From an uncultured Prevotellaceae bacterium (GTDB lineage: Bacteria; Bacteroidota; Bacteroidia; Bacteroidales; Bacteroidaceae), in NCBI GenBank assembly GCA_902799455.1, contig CADCAX010000001.1, forward strand, positions 1-46,565: 46,565 nucleotides of DNA, written 5' to 3'. The translations under genes were made by a program, and so were the position numbers. The notes beneath the pieces are model-generated. The model was not told the DNA's origin. It ran no database searches and saw nothing but the letters and a program-made list of their open reading frames with translations. This document shows, piece after piece, positions 25,912-33,088 of the stretch. The stretch's first letter is position 1. Every line of letters begins with the position of its first letter.

Positions 25912-27495
25912 TTATTTCTTACTCAACAACTTTTTCAGCTCGTTGAATTTCTCCAATTTCTGCATATCTTCCCAACGGAAGCGAGCTGTAGGTGTGTCAA
26001 ATGGCACAAATTGATTCTTCTTGTTGCGCTCATATACACGGATCTGATTCTTATCGCAAATCACAAGAACTCGTGCATTTCCCCATTTTGCATACGATAC
26101 ACCTTGGTCGTAGTTTGCTTTAATCTCTTGGTTATTCTTCATATTCAGTTTAACCTCGATAACAACCTGGGCCTCTTTGTCTCTTTCTCCTCCGGAGAGA
26201 TGCAGGCAGAAGTCGGGTCGTTTATCCATCTCATGTCCCGTCGTTCCTCTTCCAGCAGGGAATTCCACTTCATCAAAGAAGTCCTCCTTATACTTCCACC
26301 CCATTTCTTCAAGTCTGGGAACAAGCAATTTCCACGATACATCATCTTCATGTATTATTTCAATGCCAGCCATCACCTTTGGTTCGTACAAAGATGGAAG
26401 AACTGATGTGTCAAAGCCCTTTGCTTCAAGCATTCTCTTGATTTCTGCATAGTCAGCCGATGTCACAGCCCAGCCGCTTACATCTTGGAAGTTTTTGCTG
26501 ACGAAGTTGCCTTCAGAACCTCGATTCTCTTTCTTGAAATACTCACTGTTCTTAAAGTCCTCGAAGGTAAGGGCCTTGTCAGCCGGAATCTCAATCTTGT
26601 TGCCAATATATGTATGAGAATAGTAATGGAAGAACGGGTCTTTTACTCCATCCTCCATTGCAATCCATACAGAATTCAGTTTCTTTACTGGCGACTTCTC
26701 GTAGAACAGCATGATATCACCCTTACTGGTCAACTCGTTAGCCTGCCAGAATCCATGTTTCATATTCTTCTCTCCTTCACCATAGTTGCCTACCAGAATC
26801 CAGGCCTGTTCTGGCACTTTAGGCATAGGCTTGTCAAATTCTGCCTCATATTCATCCTTGATAACGGGTAGTTCACAACCATAGATAAACGCACAAATCT
26901 CCGCAGGATCTTCAATGCCATTCTCCACAGCGAAGTTAATGAGAGCGAGACATACATCAAAATAATAGAGGCAACGCTCACGATAATCTGAACGGTTAGG
27001 TATCTTTGGCAAATCGATTTCATATTTCTCTGCAAACTTCTTCAGGTAAGCAAACTGCATCACAAAGAAGTTAGGGATAAATAAGCCAGGAAGATATGCA
27101 TACAATGCTATCGACATAAAGATATTGTTGCTTAAAATCCCTTTGTAATACGACTGAGGGATATCCTCTAAAGGCTTGTTCTCGTCATCCACTGCAAAGA
27201 ATTCAAGATAGTCTAAGTAGAAGTTTATCAAGTCCTCTCCACTTTCTATCTTGATTTCCTCATGAGAGACAATATCTCCAAGGACTGTCAAAAAAAGATT
27301 AAGGCTCTCAAGATCCTGAGCCATTTCTTTCTTACTCGAATTATTGAAGAACTGAGGGTCAAAACGCTTAGCAATCTCCAAAATCTCTTCAGCAGTAGTT
27401 TCAGGTGATTGAATCTTCTGGAACAATGCTATAACTTCCTTACCCTCTGCACTCTCCTTATAACGAGTCCACGTTGTTTTTGAAATTTTCTTCAT
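25912..27495 (-). CDS. EVE-domain protein with C-terminal PD-(D/E)XK nuclease
   Basis: 527 aa in three parts. Residues of about 1-225 are an all-helical region not recognised. Residues of about 230-355 look like an EVE (PUA-like) domain (AWILVGNYGEGEKNMKHGFWQ, VWIAMEDG), a fold that binds modified bases. Residues of about 385-500 resemble the nuclease part of HsdR: Asp428 in KRPDFCLHL, Glu447-x-Lys449 in VVIEVKLN, then GVSYAKWGNARVLVICDKNQIRVY. I infer a modification-dependent endonuclease, perhaps against phages with altered cytosine. It is the first island gene in transcription order and has operator site 4 upstream. Confidence 0.75.
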   Translation of the reverse strand: MKKISKTTWTRYKESAEGKEVIALFQKIQSPETTAEEILEIAKRFDPQFFNNSSKKEMAQDLESLNLFLTVLGDIVSHEEIKIESGEDLINFYLDYLEFFAVDDENKPLEDIPQSYYKGILSNNIFMSIALYAYLPGLFIPNFFVMQFAYLKKFAEKYEIDLPKIPNRSDYRERCLYYFDVCLALINFAVENGIEDPAEICAFIYGCELPVIKDEYEAEFDKPMPKVPEQAWILVGNYGEGEKNMKHGFWQANELTSKGDIMLFYEKSPVKKLNSVWIAMEDGVKDPFFHYYSHTYIGNKIEIPADKALTFEDFKNSEYFKKENRGSEGNFVSKNFQDVSGWAVTSADYAEIKRMLEAKGFDTSVLPSLYEPKVMAGIEIIHEDDVSWKLLVPRLEEMGWKYKEDFFDEVEFPAGRGTTGHEMDKRPDFCLHLSGGERDKEAQVVIEVKLNMKNNQEIKANYDQGVSYAKWGNARVLVICDKNQIRVYERNKKNQFVPFDTPTARFRWEDMQKLEKFNELKKLLSKK

Positions 27496-27526
27496 AGTTT
27501 TATGTTTTAATTATTAATACTTTTTG

Positions 27527-27562
27527 CAAATGTACATTTTTTACGTTCAGCCAAAGCGAACG
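27527..27562 (-). promoter_or_regulatory. Promoter with palindromic operator for the EVE nuclease (site 4)
   Basis: The palindrome CGTTC ... GAACG (27544-27562, 9-nt centre) is followed, 10 nt after the GAAC core, by the -7 box TACATTTG (27527-27534) on the minus strand, 32 bp before the start codon. Confidence 0.8.
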
Positions 27563-27740
27563 GATTAAAATATTCTATTTTTGTTTAGATTTTATTGACA
27601 GATTTAGGAGCAAAGCACTTATCGGACATATTCGGGAATCTCCACAAACAATCAGACACATCGAATAACTGCTGATGCTATCTTTTACCAATAAGATTGT
27701 GCCAGCCCCTCCGCTGAGGTCTATCGCCAGCAACTGCCTG

Positions 27741-27748
27741 CAAAGTTA
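27741..27748 (-). promoter_or_regulatory. Second promoter-like -7 box upstream of the EVE gene
   Basis: TAACTTTG on the minus strand, without the palindrome. It would transcribe the gene-free stretch 27566-27735, which holds small hairpins (for example CCTC-AGCG-GAGG) but no ORF, and could read on into the EVE gene. Confidence 0.4.
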
Positions 27749-27787
27749 AACAAAATATTTGATTCTCCAAAAAAAACAGAAAAAAAA

Positions 27788-27818
27788 TCCCCCTACAGGC
27801 AAATATGCTGTAGAGGGA
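27788..27818 (-). terminator. Intrinsic terminator after the KilA-N remnant
   Basis: On the minus strand CCCTCTACAG pairs with CTGTAGGGGG (one mismatch), and a T-rich run follows. Confidence 0.8.
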
Positions 27819-27844
27819 AGTTATAAAGAAATAGAATGAAAATC

Positions 27845-27885
27845 GAAATGAAACGCAAAAACGCAAAACGCAAACGCTATTTTGT
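27845..27885 (+). repeat. CGC-spaced A-rich dispersed repeat, copy C
   Basis: CGAAATGAAACGC is followed by A-rich CGC units and GCTATTTTG, as in copy A. A hairpin lies 30 bp before it, as in copies A and B, though of different sequence. Confidence 0.8.
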
Positions 27886-27923
27886 GTTAGTCATTAAATG
27901 TCAAGAGGACTATTCCCTGACCT

Positions 27924-28442
27924 CTATTTCAACAAATTCCTACCACCATTATCTTCCAACACCTGCATCTGCTGGATGGCAATCTGGTTGAGTTTTACCA
28001 AACGTTCGCCTTGGGGCATTCCATCGTTGATGAGCACAGCGTTGATATTTTCCATGTTCGATAGGCAGATGAGTTCGTTGATGGTGGCGTAGTCGCGGAT
28101 GTTGCCTTTTAGGTCTGGATTGGCCTCGCGCCATTGTTTGGCAGTCATACCAAACATTGCTACATTCAATACATCTGCTTCCTCTGCATACTTCATTGCT
28201 GCTTGTTCTCGAGTTACTTCTGCAGGAATGAGATTACTCTTTATTGCATCGGTATGTATGCGATAGTTTATTTTTGAGAGCTCACGCTTTGCTGACCATG
28301 CAAGTTGTTTCTGTTCATCAGCTTTGAGTCGCTGGAACTCTTCAATGAGATACAGTTTGAACGTCACGTTGATAGCTGTACCAAACTCGAAGGCAATATC
28401 CTTGAATGCATATGTACCGCCATAGCGCCCTCTGGGCATCAC
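27924..28442 (-). pseudogene. KilA-N domain protein, N-terminally truncated
   Basis: 172 aa. It begins abruptly with PRGRYGGTYAFKDIAFEFGT, the end of the KilA-N domain, and continues with NVTFKLYLIEEFQRLK and FGMTAKQWREANPDLKGNIRDYA, common in Bacteroidales KilA-N proteins. The first 80-100 residues expected of the family are absent; upstream in frame there is a stop. An AGGAGG lies 6 nt before GTG 28442, and a -7 box (TACTTTCG, about 28546-28553) remains further upstream, so it may still be expressed. KilA-N proteins are phage- and plasmid-type DNA binders. Confidence 0.7.
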
Positions 28443-28683
28443 GCGATGCCTCCTGTAAATCTACTGATTCAAACATACTTTAAACATTTATTTAATATTG
28501 TTTTTGGTTATTTCTTACCCGTTTTTTTTTAGCGGGAAATGGAGTGCGAAAGTACAAAAAAAATCCCATATATCACGCATGATCTTGAGATTATTTTTGT
28601 TAATAAAAGTCAAATGCCCTGCCTGTCTGGTTTCGCGCATGAAAGTAGTCAACATTTATCAGGAGAGGACGTCAACCTTTTCA

Positions 28684-28726
28684 GTATGGATAGCGTTTTA
28701 GCGTTTGCGTTTTTGCGTTACATTTC
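28684..28726 (-). repeat. CGC-spaced A-rich dispersed repeat, copy D
   Basis: The reverse strand reads CGAAATGTAACGC, then A-rich CGC units ending in GCTATCC. It is inverted relative to copy C. Confidence 0.75.
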
Positions 28727-28758
28727 GAATTCCGATTATGTTACTTTTAGGTTACATC

Positions 28759-28812
28759 AAATTTTTATATATTATATATATATATATAATATATAAATTT
28801 TATAATATATAT
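28759..28812. repeat. Long AT-only palindrome
   Basis: AAATTT-type ends flank alternating TA runs with almost perfect two-fold symmetry over about 45 bp. It could extrude as a cruciform. Confidence 0.7.
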
Positions 28813-28841
28813 ATTTGCAACGCAACGCTTACCAGTATGAC

Positions 28842-28884
28842 AAAATCAAATGCAACGCAAAAACGCTAAAACGCAAACGCAATC
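28842..28884 (+). repeat. CGC-spaced A-rich dispersed repeat, copy E
   Basis: AAATGCAACGCAAAAACGC is followed by further CGC units. It is in the same orientation as copies A and C. Confidence 0.7.
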
Positions 28885-28945
28885 ACAATTGTTTTTTGTT
28901 AACACATTTTAACTCATCAAAATACTCTTCAAAACCTATTGCAAG

Positions 28946-28975
28946 GGTACAAAATTTGTTGTAATTTTGTACCCA
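28946..28975 (+). promoter_or_regulatory. Palindrome with embedded -7 box upstream of the HU-like gene
   Basis: The 12-bp arms GGGTACAAAATT and AATTTTGTACCC are separated by 6 nt. The right arm contains TAATTTTG, a good plus-strand -7 box. It would give a leader of about 370 nt before the HU-like gene. Confidence 0.5.
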
Positions 28976-29056
28976 GAAAATCACACGAAAAAGTATCAAA
29001 AATTTGCTACAGGCGCATGAAAAAAATTTTTAGGCGCGTAAAACAAAAAAAAGAGG

Positions 29057-29128
29057 CTAAACAATTCATAATTCTTCGACTAGCGAAGCGGCAAAGCCGA
29101 TTACATAATGCATAATTCATAATTAAAT
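29057..29128. repeat. 7-bp repeat block with hairpin insert
   Basis: Two runs of AATTCAT-type heptamers flank a GC-richer insert with CTTCG/CGAAG and CGGC/GCCG hairpins. Confidence 0.6.
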
Positions 29129-29342
29129 CCGAATAAAATCAATTATAAAAGTCGCGCGATAAATTAACATTCATTAACCAATCAGGGAGGGAAGATGGAA
29201 GAAGGATGATGGAAGAAGGATGAGCCATCCGGAGGGCATACCTGAAACCTGTAATCGGCTTTGCCGCTTTTACAAAGGCCAGAGGCCGACTAAAAGAAAC
29301 CTGAAGCTTGAAACCTCAACTATTAACTAACAACTAACAACT

Positions 29343-29939
29343 ATGTCTATCAAAGTAAAAGCAATCGAGACTGATCTCAGTCATTTTTCTGACAAGAATG
29401 GTAATTCACTGGGCTACCGCTATGTCCTGAAGCCTGAACTCTACAACAAGCTCACTGACAGTAAAGTGATCTCCGAGGCTGCTCTGCGCTCTGGTATGGC
29501 AAAGGGTGTGATGGCGGCATGCTGGGAAGCAGCTGGCGAGGTAATCAAGGCATGGGCTACTGAAGGTCACTCTGTGGCAATCCCTGGACTTGGCACCATG
29601 CGCTTCGGACTGCGCTCTGAGAGTGTCGCTGACGTTAACGACGTAGCGTCTAAGATGATTACTTCCCGTCGTATCGTGTTCACTCCTTCTGTGGACCTGA
29701 AGCAGGAGCTCAAGCAGACTTCTGTCGCAATCACCTGCTATGACCGTAACGGTGAAGTCGTTAAGCGTGTCACCTCCGACGACGATGGAAACGTCGAGGA
29801 CGAAAACGAAAACGAAAACCAGGGCGGCACTAACACTGGTGACAACACTGGTACAAACACTGGCGACAACACCAACCAGGGCGGTGGTTCTGACAACAAC
29901 GGCGGCGGCAATAACAGCGGCGGTGTAGAGGAAGGATAG
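29343..29939 (+). CDS. HU-like (HU-HIG family) DNA-binding protein
   Basis: 198 aa. Residues of about 1-125 match the Bacteroidales HU-HIG domain (SIKVKAIETDLSHF, YRYVLKPELYNKL, AWATEGHSVAIPGLGTMRFGLR, SRRIVFTPSVDLKQEL). The rest is an Asp/Glu then Gly/Asn/Thr-rich tail made of NTGDNT and GGG repeats. The domain is inferred to bind DNA like HU. In many Bacteroides genomes this gene precedes a 'smalltalk' protein and an amidase; the smalltalk gene is present here and the amidase is not. Confidence 0.85.
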   Translation: MSIKVKAIETDLSHFSDKNGNSLGYRYVLKPELYNKLTDSKVISEAALRSGMAKGVMAACWEAAGEVIKAWATEGHSVAIPGLGTMRFGLRSESVADVNDVASKMITSRRIVFTPSVDLKQELKQTSVAITCYDRNGEVVKRVTSDDDGNVEDENENENQGGTNTGDNTGTNTGDNTNQGGGSDNNGGGNNSGGVEEG

Positions 29940-29942
29940 CTT

Positions 29943-29981
29943 CTTTTCCCAGCCCTCCCAACTCGGGAGGGCATTGGGAAA
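29943..29981. terminator. Strong hairpin after the HU-like gene
   Basis: GCCCTCCC (29952-29959) pairs perfectly with GGGAGGGC (29965-29972), and the flanks TTTTCCCA and TTGGGAAAA extend the stem. It has no T run, so it may protect a transcript end rather than terminate. Confidence 0.65.
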
Positions 29982-29983
29982 AG

Positions 29984-30017
29984 GGTTCCAAGGTTCAAGG
30001 TTCAAGATTCAAGATTT
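29984..30017. repeat. 7-bp tandem repeat block, AGGTTCA flavour
   Basis: Units AGGTTCA, AGGTTCA, AGATTCA follow the hairpin after the HU-like gene. Confidence 0.8.
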
Positions 30018-30122
30018 CTTAGCTCTTAATTGACTTCGTCGATACCCTTCGCTTCTCCCAAAGTTCTATGAACTCCCCGCAGGGGCTACTTCGCTCAGAA
30101 CTTTCAGGTCACATCGAAGTGC

Positions 30123-30168
30123 ATTCTTAACTCTTAATTCTTAATTCTTAACTCTTAACTCTTAATTA
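30123..30168. repeat. 7-bp tandem repeat block, CTTAACT/CTTAATT flavour
   Basis: Six units alternate CTTAACT and CTTAATT just before the smalltalk gene. Confidence 0.85.
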
Positions 30169-30175
30169 TTTTATC

Positions 30176-30286
30176 GTGGATAAAAGGAATTTTTGGCAGG
30201 TGCTGGCGAAGGTTATAGTAGCGGCACTAACAGCAGCCCTCACGGCTGTCACAACAACATCATGTATGGGCCATGGGCCTTTCTAG
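30176..30286 (+). CDS. 'Smalltalk' family micro-protein
   Basis: 36 aa from GTG 30176 to TAG 30286. Basic and aromatic start (DKRNFWQVLAKV), then one hydrophobic helix rich in Ala/Thr, then TTSCM and a short tail. This matches the smalltalk micro-proteins found after HU-HIG genes in Bacteroidales. It is likely membrane-associated, and the TSC could be a lipobox. Function is unknown. Confidence 0.7.
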   Translation: MDKRNFWQVLAKVIVAALTAALTAVTTTSCMGHGPF

Positions 30287-30290
30287 ATGA

Positions 30291-30366
30291 TATAGAATAG
30301 CGTTTTGCGTTTTTGCGTTTCATTTGAAAAACAACTAACGGAGGCTGCATTATTGGTGCGGCCTCC
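30291..30366 (-). repeat. CGC-spaced A-rich dispersed repeat, copy B
   Basis: The reverse strand reads a hairpin (GGAGGCCGCA ... TGCAGCCTCC), then TTGTTTTTCAAATGAAACGC and CGC units. It matches copy A over about 48 bp in inverted orientation, with a different proximal hairpin arm. Confidence 0.85.
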
Positions 30367-30431
30367 GCTTATTTGGGGGCTTTTTAGATGGAAGAGGGAA
30401 ATAACGGTTAGCGAAAGTTTAAAGCCTTTGT

Positions 30432-30468
30432 TAAAAAAATCCCCTGCAGAAATGACTTTCCGCAGGGG
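30432..30468 (-). terminator. Intrinsic terminator of the ferredoxin gene
   Basis: On the minus strand CCCCTGC pairs with GCAGGGG, followed by A and seven T. Confidence 0.85.
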
Positions 30469-30497
30469 TTATTTCCTTCTTTGGAAGGATAATTTAT

Positions 30498-30662
30498 TTA
30501 CAAGCTGATTGCCTCGTTAGGACAAACATCAGCACATGTGCCGCACTCTGTGCAAGCATCAGCGTCGATAGAATAGATATCACCTGCTGAGATAGCGCCT
30601 GATGGGCACTCGTCGATACATGTACCACATGCGATACAATCGTTGCTAATTTTGTAAGCCAT
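30498..30662 (-). CDS. 2[4Fe-4S] ferredoxin
   Basis: 54 aa with two classical cluster motifs: CIACGTCIDECP and CTECGTCADVCP. It begins MAYKISNDC. This is the clostridial-type small ferredoxin that carries electrons in anaerobes. It is monocistronic, with promoter TACCTTTG (30739-30746, minus strand) and its own terminator. Confidence 0.95.
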   Translation of the reverse strand: MAYKISNDCIACGTCIDECPSGAISAGDIYSIDADACTECGTCADVCPNEAISL

Positions 30663-30738
30663 AGTTCTTAATGTTTTTGTAAGTTTGTAAATTATATATA
30701 TTAACCCTAAAATGTCAGTTCACTGGAACTTCTGTGTG

Positions 30739-30779
30739 CAAAGGTAATACTTTTTTTATTACGTACCTAATTTTAGGTA
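30739..30779 (-). promoter_or_regulatory. Ferredoxin promoter with upstream palindrome
   Basis: The -7 box TACCTTTG lies at 30739-30746. About 17 nt upstream is TACCTA-ATTT-TAGGTA (30764-30779), a perfect 6-bp-arm palindrome near the -33 region and a possible regulator site. Confidence 0.55.
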
Positions 30780-30875
30780 TGTTTTTTTCCAAAAAAGATG
30801 AAAAAAGTACTTTTTTTTGAGTATTCCCTACCCTATGGTAACAATTTTTGAGTATTCTATCCGTTAATATTAAGT

Positions 30876-31637
30876 ATGAAACGACTTCAATTATACATCG
30901 CAAATGTGCTCTTCCTTATGCTCTTCAGCATTTGCACATATGGTCAGACAATGGAACGCAGTGTACAGAACCGTCCATATACTGATCTGAGACCTCTGCA
31001 TTTCGGTATTGTTGTGGGAATGAACTTTCAGGACATGAAGTTCCAGAATGTAGGACCACAGACGCTCACCCTGAAGGATGGCAGCCAGATGGCATCCAAT
31101 GTTGTCTGCGACCAGAACAACTGGGACCCGGGCTTCAATGTGGGTGTGCTGATGGAGACACGCATAAATGAGTACTTTGCATTCAGGCTTGCTCCGCAGT
31201 TGTATTTCGGTAGCCGTAACCTTATATTCCGCAACCTGACGCAGACAGAGACTGAAGGACGGGATGTGGAAGAGAGGCAATCGATGAAGACAGTATATGT
31301 AGGAGCAAATCTGGACCTCATCTTTGCCTCCAAGCGCTTTAACAACCACCGCCCATACATCATGGCGGGCATTGCGCCAATGATAAACCTTACGAGCAAG
31401 TCAAGCGATTACATACAGATGAAGAAGTCGGACGTCTTTGCAGAAGTCGGCATCGGATGTGACTTCTATCTGCCTTTCTTCAAACTACGTCCGGAGTTGA
31501 AATTCATGATGGGACTGACCAACTGTTTCAACTCTAAGCATATAGAGGACATGAACAACGCTGACCAGATGCCGTATGCAGCATCTGTCCGCGATGCGAA
31601 AAGTAAGATGTTTGTCTTGTCTTTCTACTTTGAATAG
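30876..31637 (+). CDS. porT: PorT/SprT-type T9SS outer-membrane protein
   Basis: 253 aa. The signal peptide is cut near SICTYGQ. RPYTDLRPLHFGIVVGMNFQDMKF is typical of PorT; the remainder is an 8-strand-type barrel (YFAFRLAPQLYFGSRNL, FKLRPELKFMMGL, final aromatic FYFE). PorT is needed for type IX secretion in Porphyromonas and Flavobacterium and is usually unlinked from gldKLMN, as here. Two 13-bp direct repeats (TTTTTGAGTATTC, 30814-30826 and 30845-30857) lie upstream. Confidence 0.85.
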   Translation: MKRLQLYIANVLFLMLFSICTYGQTMERSVQNRPYTDLRPLHFGIVVGMNFQDMKFQNVGPQTLTLKDGSQMASNVVCDQNNWDPGFNVGVLMETRINEYFAFRLAPQLYFGSRNLIFRNLTQTETEGRDVEERQSMKTVYVGANLDLIFASKRFNNHRPYIMAGIAPMINLTSKSSDYIQMKKSDVFAEVGIGCDFYLPFFKLRPELKFMMGLTNCFNSKHIEDMNNADQMPYAASVRDAKSKMFVLSFYFE

Positions 31638-31684
31638 ACGGTAACTCACACAGAAATCACGGAAATCACAGAAATTTTTATTTT

Positions 31685-32098
31685 AACAAAAACCACAAAA
31701 ACACTCACGTCAGTATGTGTCGGACTTTACAGTCCTAGCAAGATGCAAGGCTTCTATTTTTCCTTGTGAGCGAGCTCCCAGATAAAAATATCACCCTTTC
31801 ATCTTTGTCTCTATACAGAGCCTCACATACTTCGTGAGCAAAAACCTCGGTTCTTCGAACCTAAAAACCGTTGCACATCAATTGTTGTAACAGAAAAAAG
31901 CTAAGGTTGAAAATGTTTTTTAGATTGTGACAACAATCGATGTTTTTGCTTTCGAGGGCTTGATACCACGTTAGTGAATGTGAAAAGTGGCGTGGAGTTG
32001 ACTTAAAAGCTCGCTTTTAAAGACAATTCCATACCACTTTTCACTAGAGCTCTAAAAGAGCTTCAAGACCGAAGAAAGGGTTTTTAAGGTTTTTGTTA
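31685..32098. other. Hairpin-rich non-coding block with inverted ends
   Basis: No ORF. The ends TAACAAAAACC (from about 31685) and GGTTTTTGTTA (to about 32098) are inverted repeats. Inside are GGAC/GTCC, GGTTC-TTC-GAACC, an about 16-bp stem (ATCAATTGTTGT region, 31876-31942, two mismatches) and a 31-bp imperfect hairpin (31977-32048, arms beginning GTGAAAAGTGG). It could be a non-autonomous mobile element or a structured RNA. Confidence 0.5.
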
Positions 32099-32139
32099 TA
32101 AACAACAATCTGCAAGCAAATGCTGCTATTGACCCTACC

Positions 32140-33006
32140 CTACTTTACCAATACTACGAGGTACTTGCTTGCGCCCCAGAACTTCTGCGGGTCGGTAATG
32201 CGGAGTACATACTGCTGCTGAGCATCAAGCTTCAGAGTGTATGAACCTGCCGGATGGGAGGTAAGCAGCTCTGCCTTCTTGGAGTAAAGCTTTATCTCCT
32301 TGTCAACACGTATATCAATCTTTGTAAAGTAGTTCTTGTTGAAATTGCCCTGCAGGACCTTACCCTTTTGCAATACATTCTGCTCCTGAAGTTCCTTCTT
32401 GGTGCCAAAGACATAGTATGCAGTATTGAGCTGTTTGTCCTGTTGGTCTATGGTCTGAGACTTCTGCTCGGTCTCCTGCTTCAGGTCTGACACATTCGCA
32501 TTAAGGTCTGCTACGGTCTGGTCGAGCTCAGCAATATGTATATCACGGCTCTCCAATTCGCTGCGGAGCTGCTCCAATTCGGTATTCTTCTCCTCCAGCT
32601 GCTTCATGAAGTTGGTGATGGTCTTCTGCAACTCCTCAGAGCGCAGGGTTCCTTCACGCAGTTTCTTCTGCAGATTGGCAATCAGTTCCCTGTTATGCTG
32701 CATACGCTGCTGTATGTTACGGATGCTCTCACGAATCTGATCTGCCTTGTTTGTATTTTCGCCGTCACGAATTACTGAAACATTGTTTTCTGCTACCTCA
32801 ATAAGACGGAATCCTTCCTGTATCTCATTAAAGACGCCAACGAAATCATTCAGTTCATTGTCCTTCTGGTCGATAATACGCTGAAGGGAATCTACTGTTG
32901 TATCACGAACAGCCTCTGTCTTCTTGTCATTATTACATGATGCGACAAACAGTGTTATCAACACCACAACAGAAAGAGACAATGTGTATAAGGTATTTTT
33001 CTTCAT
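32140..33006 (-). CDS. Coiled-coil lipoprotein
   Basis: 288 aa. Lipobox VASCNND (Cys24). Residues of about 35-195 are a long heptad-rich coiled coil (KKLREGTLRSEELQKTI and similar), then a beta-rich C-terminal domain (GTKKELQEQNVLQKGKVL, ending KYLVVLVK). The protein is conserved in Bacteroidales without a known role; a periplasmic structural or envelope function is likely. Promoter TACTTTTG at 33041-33048 (minus). Confidence 0.75.
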   Translation of the reverse strand: MKKNTLYTLSLSVVVLITLFVASCNNDKKTEAVRDTTVDSLQRIIDQKDNELNDFVGVFNEIQEGFRLIEVAENNVSVIRDGENTNKADQIRESIRNIQQRMQHNRELIANLQKKLREGTLRSEELQKTITNFMKQLEEKNTELEQLRSELESRDIHIAELDQTVADLNANVSDLKQETEQKSQTIDQQDKQLNTAYYVFGTKKELQEQNVLQKGKVLQGNFNKNYFTKIDIRVDKEIKLYSKKAELLTSHPAGSYTLKLDAQQQYVLRITDPQKFWGASKYLVVLVK

Positions 33007-33088
33007 AATTCTACTCCTTATTTATATACAATTGTGCGTGCAAAAGTACAAAGTTTTATTCAAATCTCCAAATTTTTAGAACAAAAAG

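Larger units (their letters stand above)
28443..29342. other. 900-bp gene-free stretch
   Basis: No credible gene. It contains two CGC-spaced repeats (28684-28726 and 28842-28884), a long AT palindrome (28759-28812), a 12-bp-arm palindrome GGGTACAAAATT/AATTTTGTACCC (about 28946-28975), 7-bp repeats with small hairpins (29057-29128, 29310-29341) and GC-rich inserts. It looks like a collecting site for repeats at the island edge. Confidence 0.6.

Noticed and set aside
28539..28796. 85-codon plus-strand frame in the gene-free stretch
   Set aside because: It overlaps repeat copy D and the AT palindrome, has low-complexity ends and no recognisable protein features.
28759..28812. Replication origin at the AT palindrome
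   Set aside because: No DnaA boxes, iterons or replication gene nearby; it is only a symmetric AT run.
31977..32048. Integron attC site
   Set aside because: The long imperfect hairpin and one GTTAGTG box are suggestive, but the opposite YAAC box and any cassette are missing.
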